This document shows positions 7,919 through 15,756 of a stretch of DNA of 64,000 bases, one piece after another; the stretch's first letter is position 1; every line of letters begins with the position of its first letter. The DNA is from Rhodococcus gordoniae (lineage in GTDB: Bacteria; Actinomycetota; Actinomycetes; Mycobacteriales; Mycobacteriaceae): contig NZ_LPZN01000019.1 in the NCBI RefSeq assembly GCF_001646655.1, forward strand, positions 42,387 through 106,386, written 5' to 3'. The notes under the pieces were generated by a model. It searched no databases. It was not told the DNA's origin and saw only the letters and a list, made by a program, of their open reading frames with translations. Position numbers and translations under genes: made by a program.

Positions 7919-8986
7919 TCAGGCCATGAGTGCGGTGAACCGCCAATCCAGGACCGGTGCCGGTTCGGCACCGCCGCGGTCACCATTCGCGGCACCGCCG
8001 CGGTCACCATTCGCGGCACCGCCGCGGTCACCATTCGCGGCACCGCCGCGGTGCGCGTAGACGAGCGACCGCAGGTTCAACACGCCACCACCCTCGGCGA
8101 GGGGTTCGGCGGATTCGACGTGCAGGTCGCTGGTGAGGGTGTCGCCCTCCTGTACCGGCCCGGTGTGGTCGCACGACTTCCAGCCCAACACCGTCACGAG
8201 ATTCGGCAGGGCGCGGGTCGCCTGGGAGAACGCCAGACCGATGGTGTGTCCGCCGTACACGAGACGACCCGACACGCCGACCCGCTCGTCGTGGTGCGTT
8301 GCCGCGATGTTGAGGCTCAGGCGCGCGAGTTCCGGTGCGCTCGAGACGACGTCGCCGCTGGACTGCAGCACGGCGCCGGCGAGGGCCTTGTCGAAGTGCT
8401 CGCCCGGCACCTTCGACCGGTAGACGCCCAGATCCCAGTCGGCGGGTGCCGACCACTGCGGCTCGTCCTGGGGTCCGATGGCCGACAGATCGTCGGAGTA
8501 CACGACGCGGTCGGGGTCGGGATTCTCGCTCAGCGGCAGCATCGCGCAGCGGTAGAAGTCGAGGACGGTGTGGCCGTCCTGGTCGACGGTGTTCATGCGC
8601 AGCGCCGCAAGACCGGTGGGCTTCCGGCCGGGCTTCGCCGAATTCTCCTTCAGGCCCACGACTTCCGTGGTCGTGTAGAGGGTGTCGCCGATGTGGGGGA
8701 AGCGATGGAAACGCAGGCCGCGGTAGAAGAGATTGGCCTTGACGTGGTGCGTGACGAGCGTGGACTGGCCGATCGCGATGTCGGTGACGAAGCCGGGATG
8801 GGCGACCGGTCCGCCCGCGACGGCAGCGGACAGGTGCTTGTCGAGCGGAAGGCGCAGGCGGTCACCGAGAATGCTCTGGTGCGCGGCGGCGAGACCGTCG
8901 GTGAGTGTCACGGCGGGGGCGGTGTCGAAGACCTGTCCGACGGTCAGTTCGTCGAAGCAGGGTCCGCCGACGTACGAAGTGGTCAT
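7919..8986 (-). CDS. MaoC-type double-hotdog dehydratase/hydratase
   Basis: A 355-residue MaoC-family protein with two hotdog halves, the length of mesaconyl-CoA hydratase-like enzymes rather than the 150-residue single-hotdog form. The N-terminal half has PVAHPGFVTDIAIGQ; where R-specific hydratases show D-x-N-P-x-H this protein reads GDRLRLPLDKH, so the catalytic site is diverged. The second half has GRLVYGGHTIGLAFSQATRALPN. Start at the ATG 8984-8986. It is 5 bp downstream of a CitE-like lyase gene, a pairing seen in itaconate/mesaconate/citramalyl-CoA and leucine catabolism, so a branched C5 hydroxyacyl-CoA is the likely substrate class. The C-terminal tail holds a 24-bp tandem repeat encoding repeated RGGAANGD units. 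Confidence 0.86.
   Translation of the reverse strand: MTTSYVGGPCFDELTVGQVFDTAPAVTLTDGLAAAHQSILGDRLRLPLDKHLSAAVAGGPVAHPGFVTDIAIGQSTLVTHHVKANLFYRGLRFHRFPHIGDTLYTTTEVVGLKENSAKPGRKPTGLAALRMNTVDQDGHTVLDFYRCAMLPLSENPDPDRVVYSDDLSAIGPQDEPQWSAPADWDLGVYRSKVPGEHFDKALAGAVLQSSGDVVSSAPELARLSLNIAATHHDERVGVSGRLVYGGHTIGLAFSQATRALPNLVTVLGWKSCDHTGPVQEGDTLTSDLHVESAEPLAEGGGVLNLRSLVYAHRGGAANGDRGGAANGDRGGAANGDRGGAEPAPVLDWRFTALMA
7969..8052. repeat. 24-bp tandem repeat inside the MaoC gene (3.5 copies)
   Basis: Three perfect copies of a 24-bp unit at 7969-7992, 7993-8016 and 8017-8040, with half a fourth copy at 8041-8052. The unit is a multiple of three and keeps the frame, giving repeats of eight residues (RGGAANGD on the coding strand) at about residues 312-339 of the MaoC protein. 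Perfect identity suggests recent slippage. Confidence 0.95.
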
Positions 8987-8991
8987 GGTTG

Positions 8992-9843
8992 TCAGGCTCC
9001 GATCTTCGACAGGGTGCGGCGGGCGGCGACGGCGACGGCCTCGTCGAGCATCCGGCCGTCGAGCCGAGCGGCTCCGGCGCCGCGGTTCTCGGCTTCCTCG
9101 AGTGCGGCGAGGACCTTGCGGGCGGCGTCGACCTGATCGTCCGTGGGGGTGAAGGCCGCTGCGGCGGAGGTGATCTGCGCCGGATGAATGACCCACTTGC
9201 CGTCGAATCCGAGATCGGCGACCCACTGCGCCGAACGACGGAAGGCGTCGTCGTCGGCGATGCCGAGGAACGGTCCGTCGATGGCCTGGACGCCGGCGGC
9301 CCGCGCGGCGTGCAACACGCGGTCCTGCACGTACAGCCAGTGCTCGGGCGCGGCGGTACGGGCGCGGCCCAGGGAGGCGCCGAGGTCGGCGTAGCCGATG
9401 ATCACGCCGGCCACCCGGGGTCCGGCAACGATCTCGTCGATGCGCTGGACGCCGGCGGGTGTCTCGATGAGGGCCTGCACCGGGACGGCCGAATCGGTCC
9501 CGAGGATGCGGTCGGCCTCGGCGAGATCGTCGGCGCTCTCGACCTTGGGGATCACGATCGAGGAGAGGGCGTCGCCGAGCGCGGCGCAGGCGCGCAGATC
9601 GTCCTCGAACCAGGGGGTGCCGCGACCGTTGATGCGGACGGAGACAGTGCGCGCGGCACCGTGTTCGCGGACCAGTGGAGCCACGAGTTCGCGGGCGGCG
9701 TCCTTCTGTGCGGTGGTGACGGCGTCCTCGAGGTCGAGGACGACCTCGTCGGCGGCGGAGGCGAGGGCCTTACCGGCTTTGCGTTCGTCGGAGCCGGGGG
9801 CGACGAGAACGGCGCGCCGGCGGAGGTGTTGCTCGGAAGACAC
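8992..9843 (-). CDS. CitE-like HpcH/HpaI aldolase family acyl-CoA lyase
   Basis: A 283-residue lyase of the CitE/malyl-CoA lyase family, which cleaves beta-hydroxyacyl-CoAs such as citramalyl-, malyl- or beta-methylmalyl-CoA using Mg2+. Family marks are RRAVLVAPGSDERKAGKAL at the N terminus, the metal-binding glutamate in DEVVLDLEDAV, VSVRINGRGTPWFEDDL, the second acidic ligand in ALIETPAGV, and GFDGKWVIHPAQI near the end. The position next to a double-hotdog MaoC protein suggests consecutive hydration and C-C cleavage steps. Its upstream region, shared with the divergent acyl-CoA dehydrogenase, contains a GntR-type operator candidate at 9885-9896. Confidence 0.9.
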   Translation of the reverse strand: MSSEQHLRRRAVLVAPGSDERKAGKALASAADEVVLDLEDAVTTAQKDAARELVAPLVREHGAARTVSVRINGRGTPWFEDDLRACAALGDALSSIVIPKVESADDLAEADRILGTDSAVPVQALIETPAGVQRIDEIVAGPRVAGVIIGYADLGASLGRARTAAPEHWLYVQDRVLHAARAAGVQAIDGPFLGIADDDAFRRSAQWVADLGFDGKWVIHPAQITSAAAAFTPTDDQVDAARKVLAALEEAENRGAGAARLDGRMLDEAVAVAARRTLSKIGA

Positions 9844-9884
9844 GGGGACCTCGGGGAAGTTCGGTCGGCAATGACGGCGCTAAA

Positions 9885-9896
9885 TGTACGGCCATT
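9885..9896. promoter_or_regulatory. Operator candidate, site 1 (citE-like side)
   Basis: TGTACGGCCATT lies 42 bp upstream of the CitE-like start. Read in the direction of that gene it is AATGGCCGTACA, preceded by CAACA, matching the arrangement of site 2 at the divergent promoter. The 12-base word occurs once on each side of the 240-bp intergenic region, each time in the same orientation relative to its gene. Confidence 0.6.
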
Positions 9897-9999
9897 GTTG
9901 GTGACATGCCACCCCTCGGGAGGGTGTGGTCATAGGAAGGTGCAGTCGTTCGAATCACCGAAAACTCTGCAATCACGGCGTCGAATGGCGGTGTTCGCG

Positions 10000-10038
10000 T
10001 TGACAACACCGGAACCTCGTCCACAAAATGGCCGTACA
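10000..10038 (+). promoter_or_regulatory. Promoter of acyl-CoA dehydrogenase gene with operator candidate, site 2
   Basis: A perfect -35 TTGACA (10000-10005) and CAAAAT (10024-10029) at 18-bp spacing form the promoter. AATGGCCGTACA (10027-10038) overlaps the end of the -10 and the expected transcription start, where a bound repressor would block initiation. The word repeats, inverted, at 9885-9896. The GntR gene at 11262 is the obvious candidate regulator. Confidence 0.6.
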
Positions 10039-10083
10039 AAGTTTCCCGGGTCCGCGTGGCCCGTCCCCAGCGAAGGATCGCCC

Positions 10084-11235
10084 GTGAGCTACCTGAACGA
10101 CGAAGAGACCTTTCTGGTCGAGACAGTCCGCGACTTCATCGATCGGGAGGTCAAGCCGTCGGTGCAGGAGGTCGAGCACGCAGGCGAGTACCCCGAGAAG
10201 TGGATCGAGCAGATGAAGCAGATCGGCATCTACGGGCTCGCCGTGCCGGAGGAGTACGGCGGATCGCCGGTGTCGATGCCCTGCTACGTCCAGGTCACCG
10301 AGGAACTCGCCCGCGGATGGATGTCGCTGTCGGGTGCGATGGGCGGGCACACCGTCGTCGCCAAGCTGCTGACCCTGTTCGGCACCGAGGAGCAGAAGAG
10401 CAAGTACCTGCCCCGGCTCGCCACCGGCGAGATCCGCGCGACGATGGCGCTCACGGAGCCCGGCGGCGGTTCGGACCTGCAGGCGATGACCACCACCGCC
10501 AAGCGGGACGGCGACGAACTGGTGATCAACGGTGCGAAGACGTGGATCACCAATGCGCGTCGCTCGGGGCTGATCGCGTTGTTGTGCAAGACCGACCCGA
10601 CCGCGCAGCCGCGCCACAAGGGCATCTCCGTCGTGCTCGTCGAGCACGGTCCGGGATTGATCGTCTCGCGCGATTTGCCCAAGCTCGGCTACAAGGGCGT
10701 CGAATCGTGCGAGCTGAGCTTCGACAACTACCGCATCTCCGCCGACGCGATCCTCGGCGGCGAGCCCGGCAGGGGCTTCGCCCACATGATGAAGGGCCTC
10801 GAGACCGGTCGCCTGCAGGTTGCCTCCCGCGCCCTCGGTGTCGCAACCGCCGCGCTCGAGGATTCGCTCGCCTACGCGCAACAGCGCGAGAGCTTCGGCC
10901 GGCCGATCTGGAAGCACCAGTCCATCGGCAACTACCTGGCCGAGATGGCCACCAAGCTCACTGCCGCCCGCCAGCTGGCGCGCTACGCGGCGGAGAAGTA
11001 CGACAGCGGCGAGCGATGCGACATGGAGGCCGGCATGGCCAAGCTGTACTGCTCGGAGATCGCGATGGAGATCGCCCTGAACGCGGTGCGCATCCACGGC
11101 GGTTACGGCTACTCCACCGAGTACGACGTCGAGCGCTACTTCCGCGACGCACCGCTGATGATCGTCGGCGAGGGCACCAACGAGATCCAGCGCAACGTCA
11201 TCGCGAGCCAGCTCGTAGCACGCGGCGGACTGTGA
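10084..11235 (+). CDS. Acyl-CoA dehydrogenase
   Basis: A 383-residue FAD-dependent acyl-CoA dehydrogenase that introduces a C2-C3 double bond in an acyl-CoA. The start is the GTG at 10084 (MSYLNDEETFLVETVRDF), preceded by AAGGA; the frame is open upstream but that part is not family-like. FAD/substrate signatures are MALTEPGGGSDLQAMTTTA and GAKTWITNARR; the catalytic base is Glu363 in VGEGTNEIQRN, the MCAD-type position; GYGYSTEYDVERYFRDA is also typical. It is transcribed divergently from the CitE-like/MaoC pair and in the same direction as the GntR and small MaoC genes that follow within 30 bp, so it probably supplies the unsaturated acyl-CoA to those hydratases. Confidence 0.95.
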   Translation: MSYLNDEETFLVETVRDFIDREVKPSVQEVEHAGEYPEKWIEQMKQIGIYGLAVPEEYGGSPVSMPCYVQVTEELARGWMSLSGAMGGHTVVAKLLTLFGTEEQKSKYLPRLATGEIRATMALTEPGGGSDLQAMTTTAKRDGDELVINGAKTWITNARRSGLIALLCKTDPTAQPRHKGISVVLVEHGPGLIVSRDLPKLGYKGVESCELSFDNYRISADAILGGEPGRGFAHMMKGLETGRLQVASRALGVATAALEDSLAYAQQRESFGRPIWKHQSIGNYLAEMATKLTAARQLARYAAEKYDSGERCDMEAGMAKLYCSEIAMEIALNAVRIHGGYGYSTEYDVERYFRDAPLMIVGEGTNEIQRNVIASQLVARGGL

Positions 11236-11261
11236 CGACCGGCCGCTAGGATCGGTCCGTC

Positions 11262-12008
11262 ATGGACTACAAGGTGCGGGAAACGGAACCGGCCTACGCG
11301 CAACTCGCGCGCCTGCTCCGGGAGGCCGTGGAGGCGGGACGGTACAGCGACGGCACTCGGCTGCCCACGGAAGCCGAACTCGCCGAGGAACACGGGGTGA
11401 GCCGGCAGACGGTGCGCCGTGCCTTCCAGGATCTCGTCGCCGACGGCATCGTCTACCGCGTGCCCGGACGCGGCACCTTCGCGAACGAGTCGGGCCGGCG
11501 CTATCGGCGCCAGCTCGGCTCGATCGAGGATCTGCTCGCTCTGTCGGCCGATACGGTCATGCAGATCGTCTCGCCGTTGCGGCGCGGAGTCGACATCGAT
11601 GCCGCGAGCCGGCTCCGCCTCGACACCGACGTGCTGTACACCGCGGTGTTCAAGCGTCTGCACGACGGAATCCCGTTCGTCCTCACCACCGTTCATCTGC
11701 CCGAGCACGTCGCGGCACACGTGCTCGATTCGCCCGAGTTGCACGCGGGCGCGTCGAGCCGGAACACGATGATCGGCCTGCTCGAACCCCATCTCGACAG
11801 TCCCATCGTCGAAGCCGCACAGTCCATCACGGTCGCCCTCGCCACCGAACAGGTGGCGACGGAATTGAACTGTGCCGTGGGGCATCCGCTACTGCGCGTC
11901 GACCGGTTGTACTCGGACGACGCCGGGGCCCTCACCGAGCTGTCGGTGAGTTACTTTCTGCCCGAGCACTACACCTACCGCGTCACCCTCCGGCGAGCCG
12001 GTCTCTGA
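11262..12008 (+). CDS. GntR family (HutC-type) transcriptional regulator
   Basis: A 248-residue regulator. The winged helix occupies the first 75 residues (LREAVEAGRYSDGTRLPTEAELAEEHGVSRQTVRRAFQDLVADGIVYRVPGRGTF), and the remainder is a UTRA effector domain (ELSVSYFLPEHYTYRVTL at the end), which marks the HutC subfamily. UTRA domains bind small metabolites; here an acyl-CoA or its free acid is plausible. It lies 26 bp after the acyl-CoA dehydrogenase. The repeated word TGTACGGCCATT at both divergent promoters upstream is the best candidate for its operator, by inference. Confidence 0.93.
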   Translation: MDYKVRETEPAYAQLARLLREAVEAGRYSDGTRLPTEAELAEEHGVSRQTVRRAFQDLVADGIVYRVPGRGTFANESGRRYRRQLGSIEDLLALSADTVMQIVSPLRRGVDIDAASRLRLDTDVLYTAVFKRLHDGIPFVLTTVHLPEHVAAHVLDSPELHAGASSRNTMIGLLEPHLDSPIVEAAQSITVALATEQVATELNCAVGHPLLRVDRLYSDDAGALTELSVSYFLPEHYTYRVTLRRAGL

Positions 12009-12036
12009 TCGTCGCCGCACATCGACAGGAGCAACA

Positions 12037-12489
12037 ATGCGGGTTTTCAACGGAATCGACGAGGTCGAGAAGGCCGTCGGCGAGCACCTGGGTCACAGCG
12101 ACTGGCTCGAGATCGACCAGAAGCGGATCGACCTGTTCGCCGAAGCCACCGGCGATCACCAGTGGATCCACGTCGACCCGGAGCGTGCCGAGGACGGCCC
12201 GTACGGCAGGACCATCGCCCACGGCTACCTGACCCTGTCGCTGCTGCCGGTCCTCGGCACCCAGATCTTCTCCCTCGAAGGGCTGAAGATGAAGGTCAAC
12301 TACGGCAGCAACAAGGTTCGTTACCCCGCGCCGGTCCCCGTCGGTTCGCGGATCCGTGCCGGTGTGGAGTTCACGTCGCTCGAGCGCACCACCAAGGGCG
12401 CGAACCTCGTGGTCGGATACACCATCGAGATCGAGGGTGGGGAGCGTCCGGCGCTGGTCGCCGAGACGGTCGTCGTTCTCGTTCCCTGA
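12037..12489 (+). CDS. Single-hotdog MaoC dehydratase (R-specific enoyl-CoA hydratase-like)
   Basis: A 150-residue MaoC protein resembling NodN and the mycobacterial Rv0130 hydratase. The hydratase motif is present as FAEATGDHQWIHVDPERA at about 35-52, with the catalytic Asp and His in GDHQWIH, followed by GRTIAHGYLTLSLLP. These enzymes hydrate trans-2-enoyl-CoA to (R)-3-hydroxyacyl-CoA. It follows the GntR gene by 28 bp and a ribosome site (CAGGAG) precedes the ATG, so it closes the acyl-CoA dehydrogenase-GntR operon and probably acts directly after the dehydrogenase. Confidence 0.9.
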   Translation: MRVFNGIDEVEKAVGEHLGHSDWLEIDQKRIDLFAEATGDHQWIHVDPERAEDGPYGRTIAHGYLTLSLLPVLGTQIFSLEGLKMKVNYGSNKVRYPAPVPVGSRIRAGVEFTSLERTTKGANLVVGYTIEIEGGERPALVAETVVVLVP

Positions 12490-12492
12490 TCG

Positions 12493-13602
12493 TCAGGAGA
12501 TCTCGATCCGGAGGATGCGATCGTCGTCGTCGGCCGGGCTGCCGCGACCGTCCCGGTTGGACGTCGTCAGCCACAGAGAACCGTCCGGCGCGGCGACGAC
12601 GGTCCGCAGCCTCCCGTATTCACCGCGGAGAAGGCTGGTGACGGTCTCTGCCCCGGCGTCTCCGACGCCGATCCGCCACAACCGTTCTCCACGCAGACCC
12701 GCCATCCACAGACTGCCGTCGAACCACGCCAGCCCGGACGGGGACGCTTCCGAGACCGGCCAGGTGAGTACCGGATCGACGAATTCGTCGGAGCCACCCA
12801 TTCCCTCGATCGCGGGCCAGCCGTAGTTCGCTCCGGCCGTCACGAGATTCAACTCGTCGACGTCGTTCTGCCCGAACTCCGACGCCCACAACCGTCCCCG
12901 GTCGTCGAACGCGAGTCCCTGCACGTTGCGGTGGCCGAGCGAGTACACCGGCGACGCCGGATCGGGGTTGCCGGGTGCCGGCTCGCCGTCGCCGGTGATG
13001 CGAAGAATCTTGCCGCCCAGCGATTCCGGATCCTGGGCGAGTTCGCGCTCGCCCGCTTCGCCGGTGGCGACGTACAGCATCCCGTCGGGGCCGAAGATCA
13101 TCCGCCCGCCGTCGTGGATCCGGCCGGCCGGGATGCCGTCGTGGATCACCTCCGGTTCTGCGAGGGCGGTGCCGTCGAAGGTGGTGCGCAGTACCCGGTT
13201 GTCGCTGTCGGTGGTGACATACAGGTACACGAATCGGTCGGTGTCGAAGGTCGGGGAGACCGCGATCCCCAGCAGTCCCGATTCGCCCTGTGCGAGCGTG
13301 TCGTCGATGCGGCCCACCTCGCGGGTCGCGCCCTCGCTGATCTCGACGATCCGGCCGGTGTTGCGTTCGGTCACCAGTGCAGAACCACCGGGAAGAAAAG
13401 CAACTCCCCACGGAGTGTCGAGACCGGACGCGACGATGCCGGTCACGCGCGGAGTGCCCGCCCCGGGCGTCGATGGCTCGGCGACGGTACGGCTCACTCG
13501 GGCGGTGCCCTCGTCGACGGACGGACTCGACGGGGACGCGCATGCCCCGAGATGCACGGCTGTTGCTGCGGCGACCAAGCTCGCGAGAAATGTCCGTGGC
13601 AT
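12493..13602 (-). CDS. PQQ-dependent sugar dehydrogenase-like lipoprotein (soluble GDH/YliI fold)
   Basis: A 369-residue six-bladed beta-propeller protein of the soluble glucose/aldose sugar dehydrogenase family, exported and probably lipid-anchored. The signal peptide ends at a lipobox-like HLGAC with the cysteine near residue 20. Family segments are VASGLDTPWGVAFLPGGSALVTERN, ESGLLGIAVSPTF, GRIHDGGRMIFGPDGMLYVATGE (catalytic histidine region), LGHRNVQGLAFD and GANYGWPAIEG. It would oxidise a sugar using PQQ; no PQQ synthesis genes are in the window, and actinobacterial members may use PQQ taken up from outside. It is convergent with the MaoC gene, 3 bp apart. Confidence 0.88.
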   Translation of the reverse strand: MPRTFLASLVAAATAVHLGACASPSSPSVDEGTARVSRTVAEPSTPGAGTPRVTGIVASGLDTPWGVAFLPGGSALVTERNTGRIVEISEGATREVGRIDDTLAQGESGLLGIAVSPTFDTDRFVYLYVTTDSDNRVLRTTFDGTALAEPEVIHDGIPAGRIHDGGRMIFGPDGMLYVATGEAGERELAQDPESLGGKILRITGDGEPAPGNPDPASPVYSLGHRNVQGLAFDDRGRLWASEFGQNDVDELNLVTAGANYGWPAIEGMGGSDEFVDPVLTWPVSEASPSGLAWFDGSLWMAGLRGERLWRIGVGDAGAETVTSLLRGEYGRLRTVVAAPDGSLWLTTSNRDGRGSPADDDDRILRIEIS

Positions 13603-13658
13603 GGGTCGATCCTCTCTTGCCGAGGTCCGTTCCGCCGGCGAATTCCCGGTGCTCGACG

Positions 13659-14096
13659 TCAGGACGAGAACGCGAGCCGGACCTGGGTCCGGCCGAGCAC
13701 CCGCCTGTCGTCGACGGATACCGTGATATCGATGCGTGCGGTGCGCTCCGCCTCGTCGAGGTGGCCGACCTTCGCAGACACCGACAGGACGGCACCGTGC
13801 ATCGGGTCGACCACCACGGGGCGCGTGAACCGTGTCTCGTAGGAGACGACCGCGGTGGGATCCCCGAGCCACTCCGTGACGGTCTGCAGGGCGAGGGCTG
13901 CGGTGAGCATTCCCTGACAGAGCACTCCGGGGAGCCCCTCACCGGCAGCGACGGCGTCGTCGTAGTGGATCGGGTTGAAGTCGCCCGAGGCTCCGGCGTA
14001 GCGAACCAGGTCGTTGCGGGTCACCGTCAGTTCGGTCTTCGCGATGATCGCACCGGCCTCGAGCTCGTCGAATCGTCGTGCGGTGCCGAGTGTCAT
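13659..14096 (-). CDS. MaoC/HadB-like (3R)-hydroxyacyl dehydratase, catalytic subunit
   Basis: A 145-residue hotdog protein with the complete R-hydratase signature YAGASGDFNPIHYDDAVAAG (about 31-50), including catalytic Asp and His, as in HadB of the mycobacterial FAS-II dehydratase. GVLCQGMLTAALAL follows. It overlaps the preceding non-catalytic partner gene (14093-14539) by 4 bp (ATGA), so the two are co-translated and likely form a heterodimer. The main hadABC genes are normally beside ribosomal and secE/nusG genes; this is therefore probably a paralogous pair acting on acyl-CoA or a particular acyl chain. Confidence 0.88.
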   Translation of the reverse strand: MTLGTARRFDELEAGAIIAKTELTVTRNDLVRYAGASGDFNPIHYDDAVAAGEGLPGVLCQGMLTAALALQTVTEWLGDPTAVVSYETRFTRPVVVDPMHGAVLSVSAKVGHLDEAERTARIDITVSVDDRRVLGRTQVRLAFSS

Positions 14097-14539
14097 GCGT
14101 CGTCTCCTCGGTGAAGCAATGTCGACGTGACCACCGCGACCAGATCGCCCGTGTGGTCCCGGATCTCGCAGACCGTGGACAGGATGTGGCTGCCGGCGCG
14201 TTCGGTGACCTCCGTGATGGTGAGCGTCGTGGTGAGATCGTCGCCGGCCACGATCGGGCGCCGGTGCTCGACCTTCTCCGATCCGTGCACCACCCGGTGC
14301 AGCTCGAGACCGGTACCCGGCGACTCCAGAAGCTGCGTCACCGAAGGGCTCTGGACGACGGTGGTGAAGGTCGTGGGAGCCACGACATCGGTGAAGCCGG
14401 CGGCTCGGGCTGCCTCCGGGTCGAGATGAATCGGATGCGTCGATCGGACGGCGCGGGCGAATTCCCGGATCTTCTCCCGGCCGACGAGATAGGACGTCGG
14501 CGGAAAAATGCGTCCGGCGAGGTCGGCGTTCAGCGGCAT
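14093..14539 (-). CDS. HadA/HadC-like hotdog partner of the MaoC dehydratase
   Basis: A 148-residue protein of the N-terminal MaoC-like (FAS1_DH_region) type. It has FARAVRSTHPIHLDPEAARAAGF and DVVAPTTFTTVV, the layout of HadA/HadC, which bind the acyl chain and stabilise the heterodimer but lack the D-x-N-P-x-H catalytic site. I take the ATG at 14537-14539 (MPLNADLAGR) rather than the TTG one codon upstream. The pair with the downstream catalytic subunit makes a (3R)-hydroxyacyl-CoA/ACP dehydratase. Confidence 0.86.
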   Translation of the reverse strand: MPLNADLAGRIFPPTSYLVGREKIREFARAVRSTHPIHLDPEAARAAGFTDVVAPTTFTTVVQSPSVTQLLESPGTGLELHRVVHGSEKVEHRRPIVAGDDLTTTLTITEVTERAGSHILSTVCEIRDHTGDLVAVVTSTLLHRGDDA

Positions 14540-14622
14540 CAACGCAGCCTAACGGCGTGCGAGGCGGATCGGTGTCGTGTTCGTGACCTACACGAGGTGA
14601 TCGCGTGGGGACCGCCCCGGAA

Positions 14623-15684
14623 TCACGTGTTGCACCCTCGTGCCGCGACCTTCCATCGCTCGACCACCGTGCCACCGGAGACCGTGATCAACTCGTCCGC
14701 GAGATTGACGGCATTGCACACGTGATTGGGAATCACCTGCAGCCTCTGCCCGAGATCAGGGCGGGTGGACGGGTTCGGCCACTGCACCGTCGCGTGATGC
14801 TCCGACAACGCGGTGATGCGGGCCTCGGGCTCGCCGAGGATGCGTCCGTACCCGGTGGCCCAGGCGGCCCGATCGGCGCCGAGCACCTTCGAACCCGCAT
14901 CGAGGACGACGATCTCGTCGCGAGCCGAGACGACGGTGGCAAGGACGGTCAGCGCGATGTCCGTTTCGCTCACCGCCCCGAGTTCGAGTTGCTGCGCATC
15001 ACCGAAGACGTACACGCCGGGGCGCAATTCGGTTGCGACCGTGGGTACCTCGAGCAGCGCCGTAGGGGAGGAGCCACCGCTGATCACGGACGGCTCGATT
15101 CCGGCAGCGCGGAGCGACGCGGCGGCGGTTGCCAGTGCGCCGGCCTCCTCCCGGGCGGCGCTGCCCGGCGCGTCGGGTGCGTACGAGTGGCCGGGGAAGG
15201 TGAAGACACCGCGCACGTCGAGACCCGCCTCATGAGCCGCCTGTGCCACGGTTCCGGTCTGCTCGGGCATCACGCCCGTGCGGTGGTGACCGCTGTCGAT
15301 CTCGATCACTACCCCGATCGTCGTGCCGGCATGTTCTACGAGCTGCCGGGCGCCGGTCTCGGAGTCGATCCCGACGGTGAGCCGCACCCGACCGGCCAGC
15401 GCGCGCAAGCGGGCACCGCGAGCCGCGTCGACCCACAGCGGATACGCGACGAACAGATCGTCGAAACCCGCATCTGCGAAGACTTCGGCCTCGGAGACGG
15501 TCGCGACGGTCAGGCCGCGGGCTCCGGCATCGAGTTGGCGACGCGCGATCTCGACGCACTTGTGCGTCTTCGCATGCGGTCGCAGCGACAGGCCTCTGGC
15601 GCGGGCGGATTCCGCCATGCGCGCGAGGTTGCGATCGAGGATGTCGCGGTCGACGAGCAGTGTCGGAGTGGTGTCGAGATCCAT
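14623..15684 (-). CDS. D-threonine aldolase / D-serine dehydratase-like PLP enzyme (DSD1 type)
   Basis: A 353-residue enzyme with an alanine-racemase-type N-terminal barrel and a C-terminal D-serine dehydratase-like domain. The PLP lysine is in RPHAKTHKC at about residues 35-43; EIDSGHHRTGV and VISGGSSPTA are barrel motifs; the metal-binding His and Cys are in NHVCNAVNLAD near residue 330. Relatives cleave D-threonine or dehydrate D-serine and related D-beta-hydroxy amino acids. A -10-like TACGGT (15696-15691) lies 6 nt before the ATG, suggesting a leaderless transcript. It is divergent from an N-acyl-D-amino-acid deacylase, which would supply a free D-amino acid. Confidence 0.88.
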   Translation of the reverse strand: MDLDTTPTLLVDRDILDRNLARMAESARARGLSLRPHAKTHKCVEIARRQLDAGARGLTVATVSEAEVFADAGFDDLFVAYPLWVDAARGARLRALAGRVRLTVGIDSETGARQLVEHAGTTIGVVIEIDSGHHRTGVMPEQTGTVAQAAHEAGLDVRGVFTFPGHSYAPDAPGSAAREEAGALATAAASLRAAGIEPSVISGGSSPTALLEVPTVATELRPGVYVFGDAQQLELGAVSETDIALTVLATVVSARDEIVVLDAGSKVLGADRAAWATGYGRILGEPEARITALSEHHATVQWPNPSTRPDLGQRLQVIPNHVCNAVNLADELITVSGGTVVERWKVAARGCNT

Positions 15685-15756
15685 GGCCGAACCGTAGACG
15701 TTCGGGACCGGACATTTGGAGAGTGCACGACCTCTTTTTCGTGTTACCCTCCCCCC

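Noticed and set aside
7969..8052. CRISPR-like repeat array
   Set aside because: The 24-bp units are directly adjacent with no spacers and keep the reading frame of a MaoC gene, so it is a coding minisatellite. The same applies to 43218-43304.
14605..15756. 380-codon N-terminal extension of the N-acyl-D-amino-acid deacylase
   Set aside because: It is the opposite strand of the PLP-enzyme gene, has no family similarity, and the leaderless promoter spacing fixes the start at 15757.
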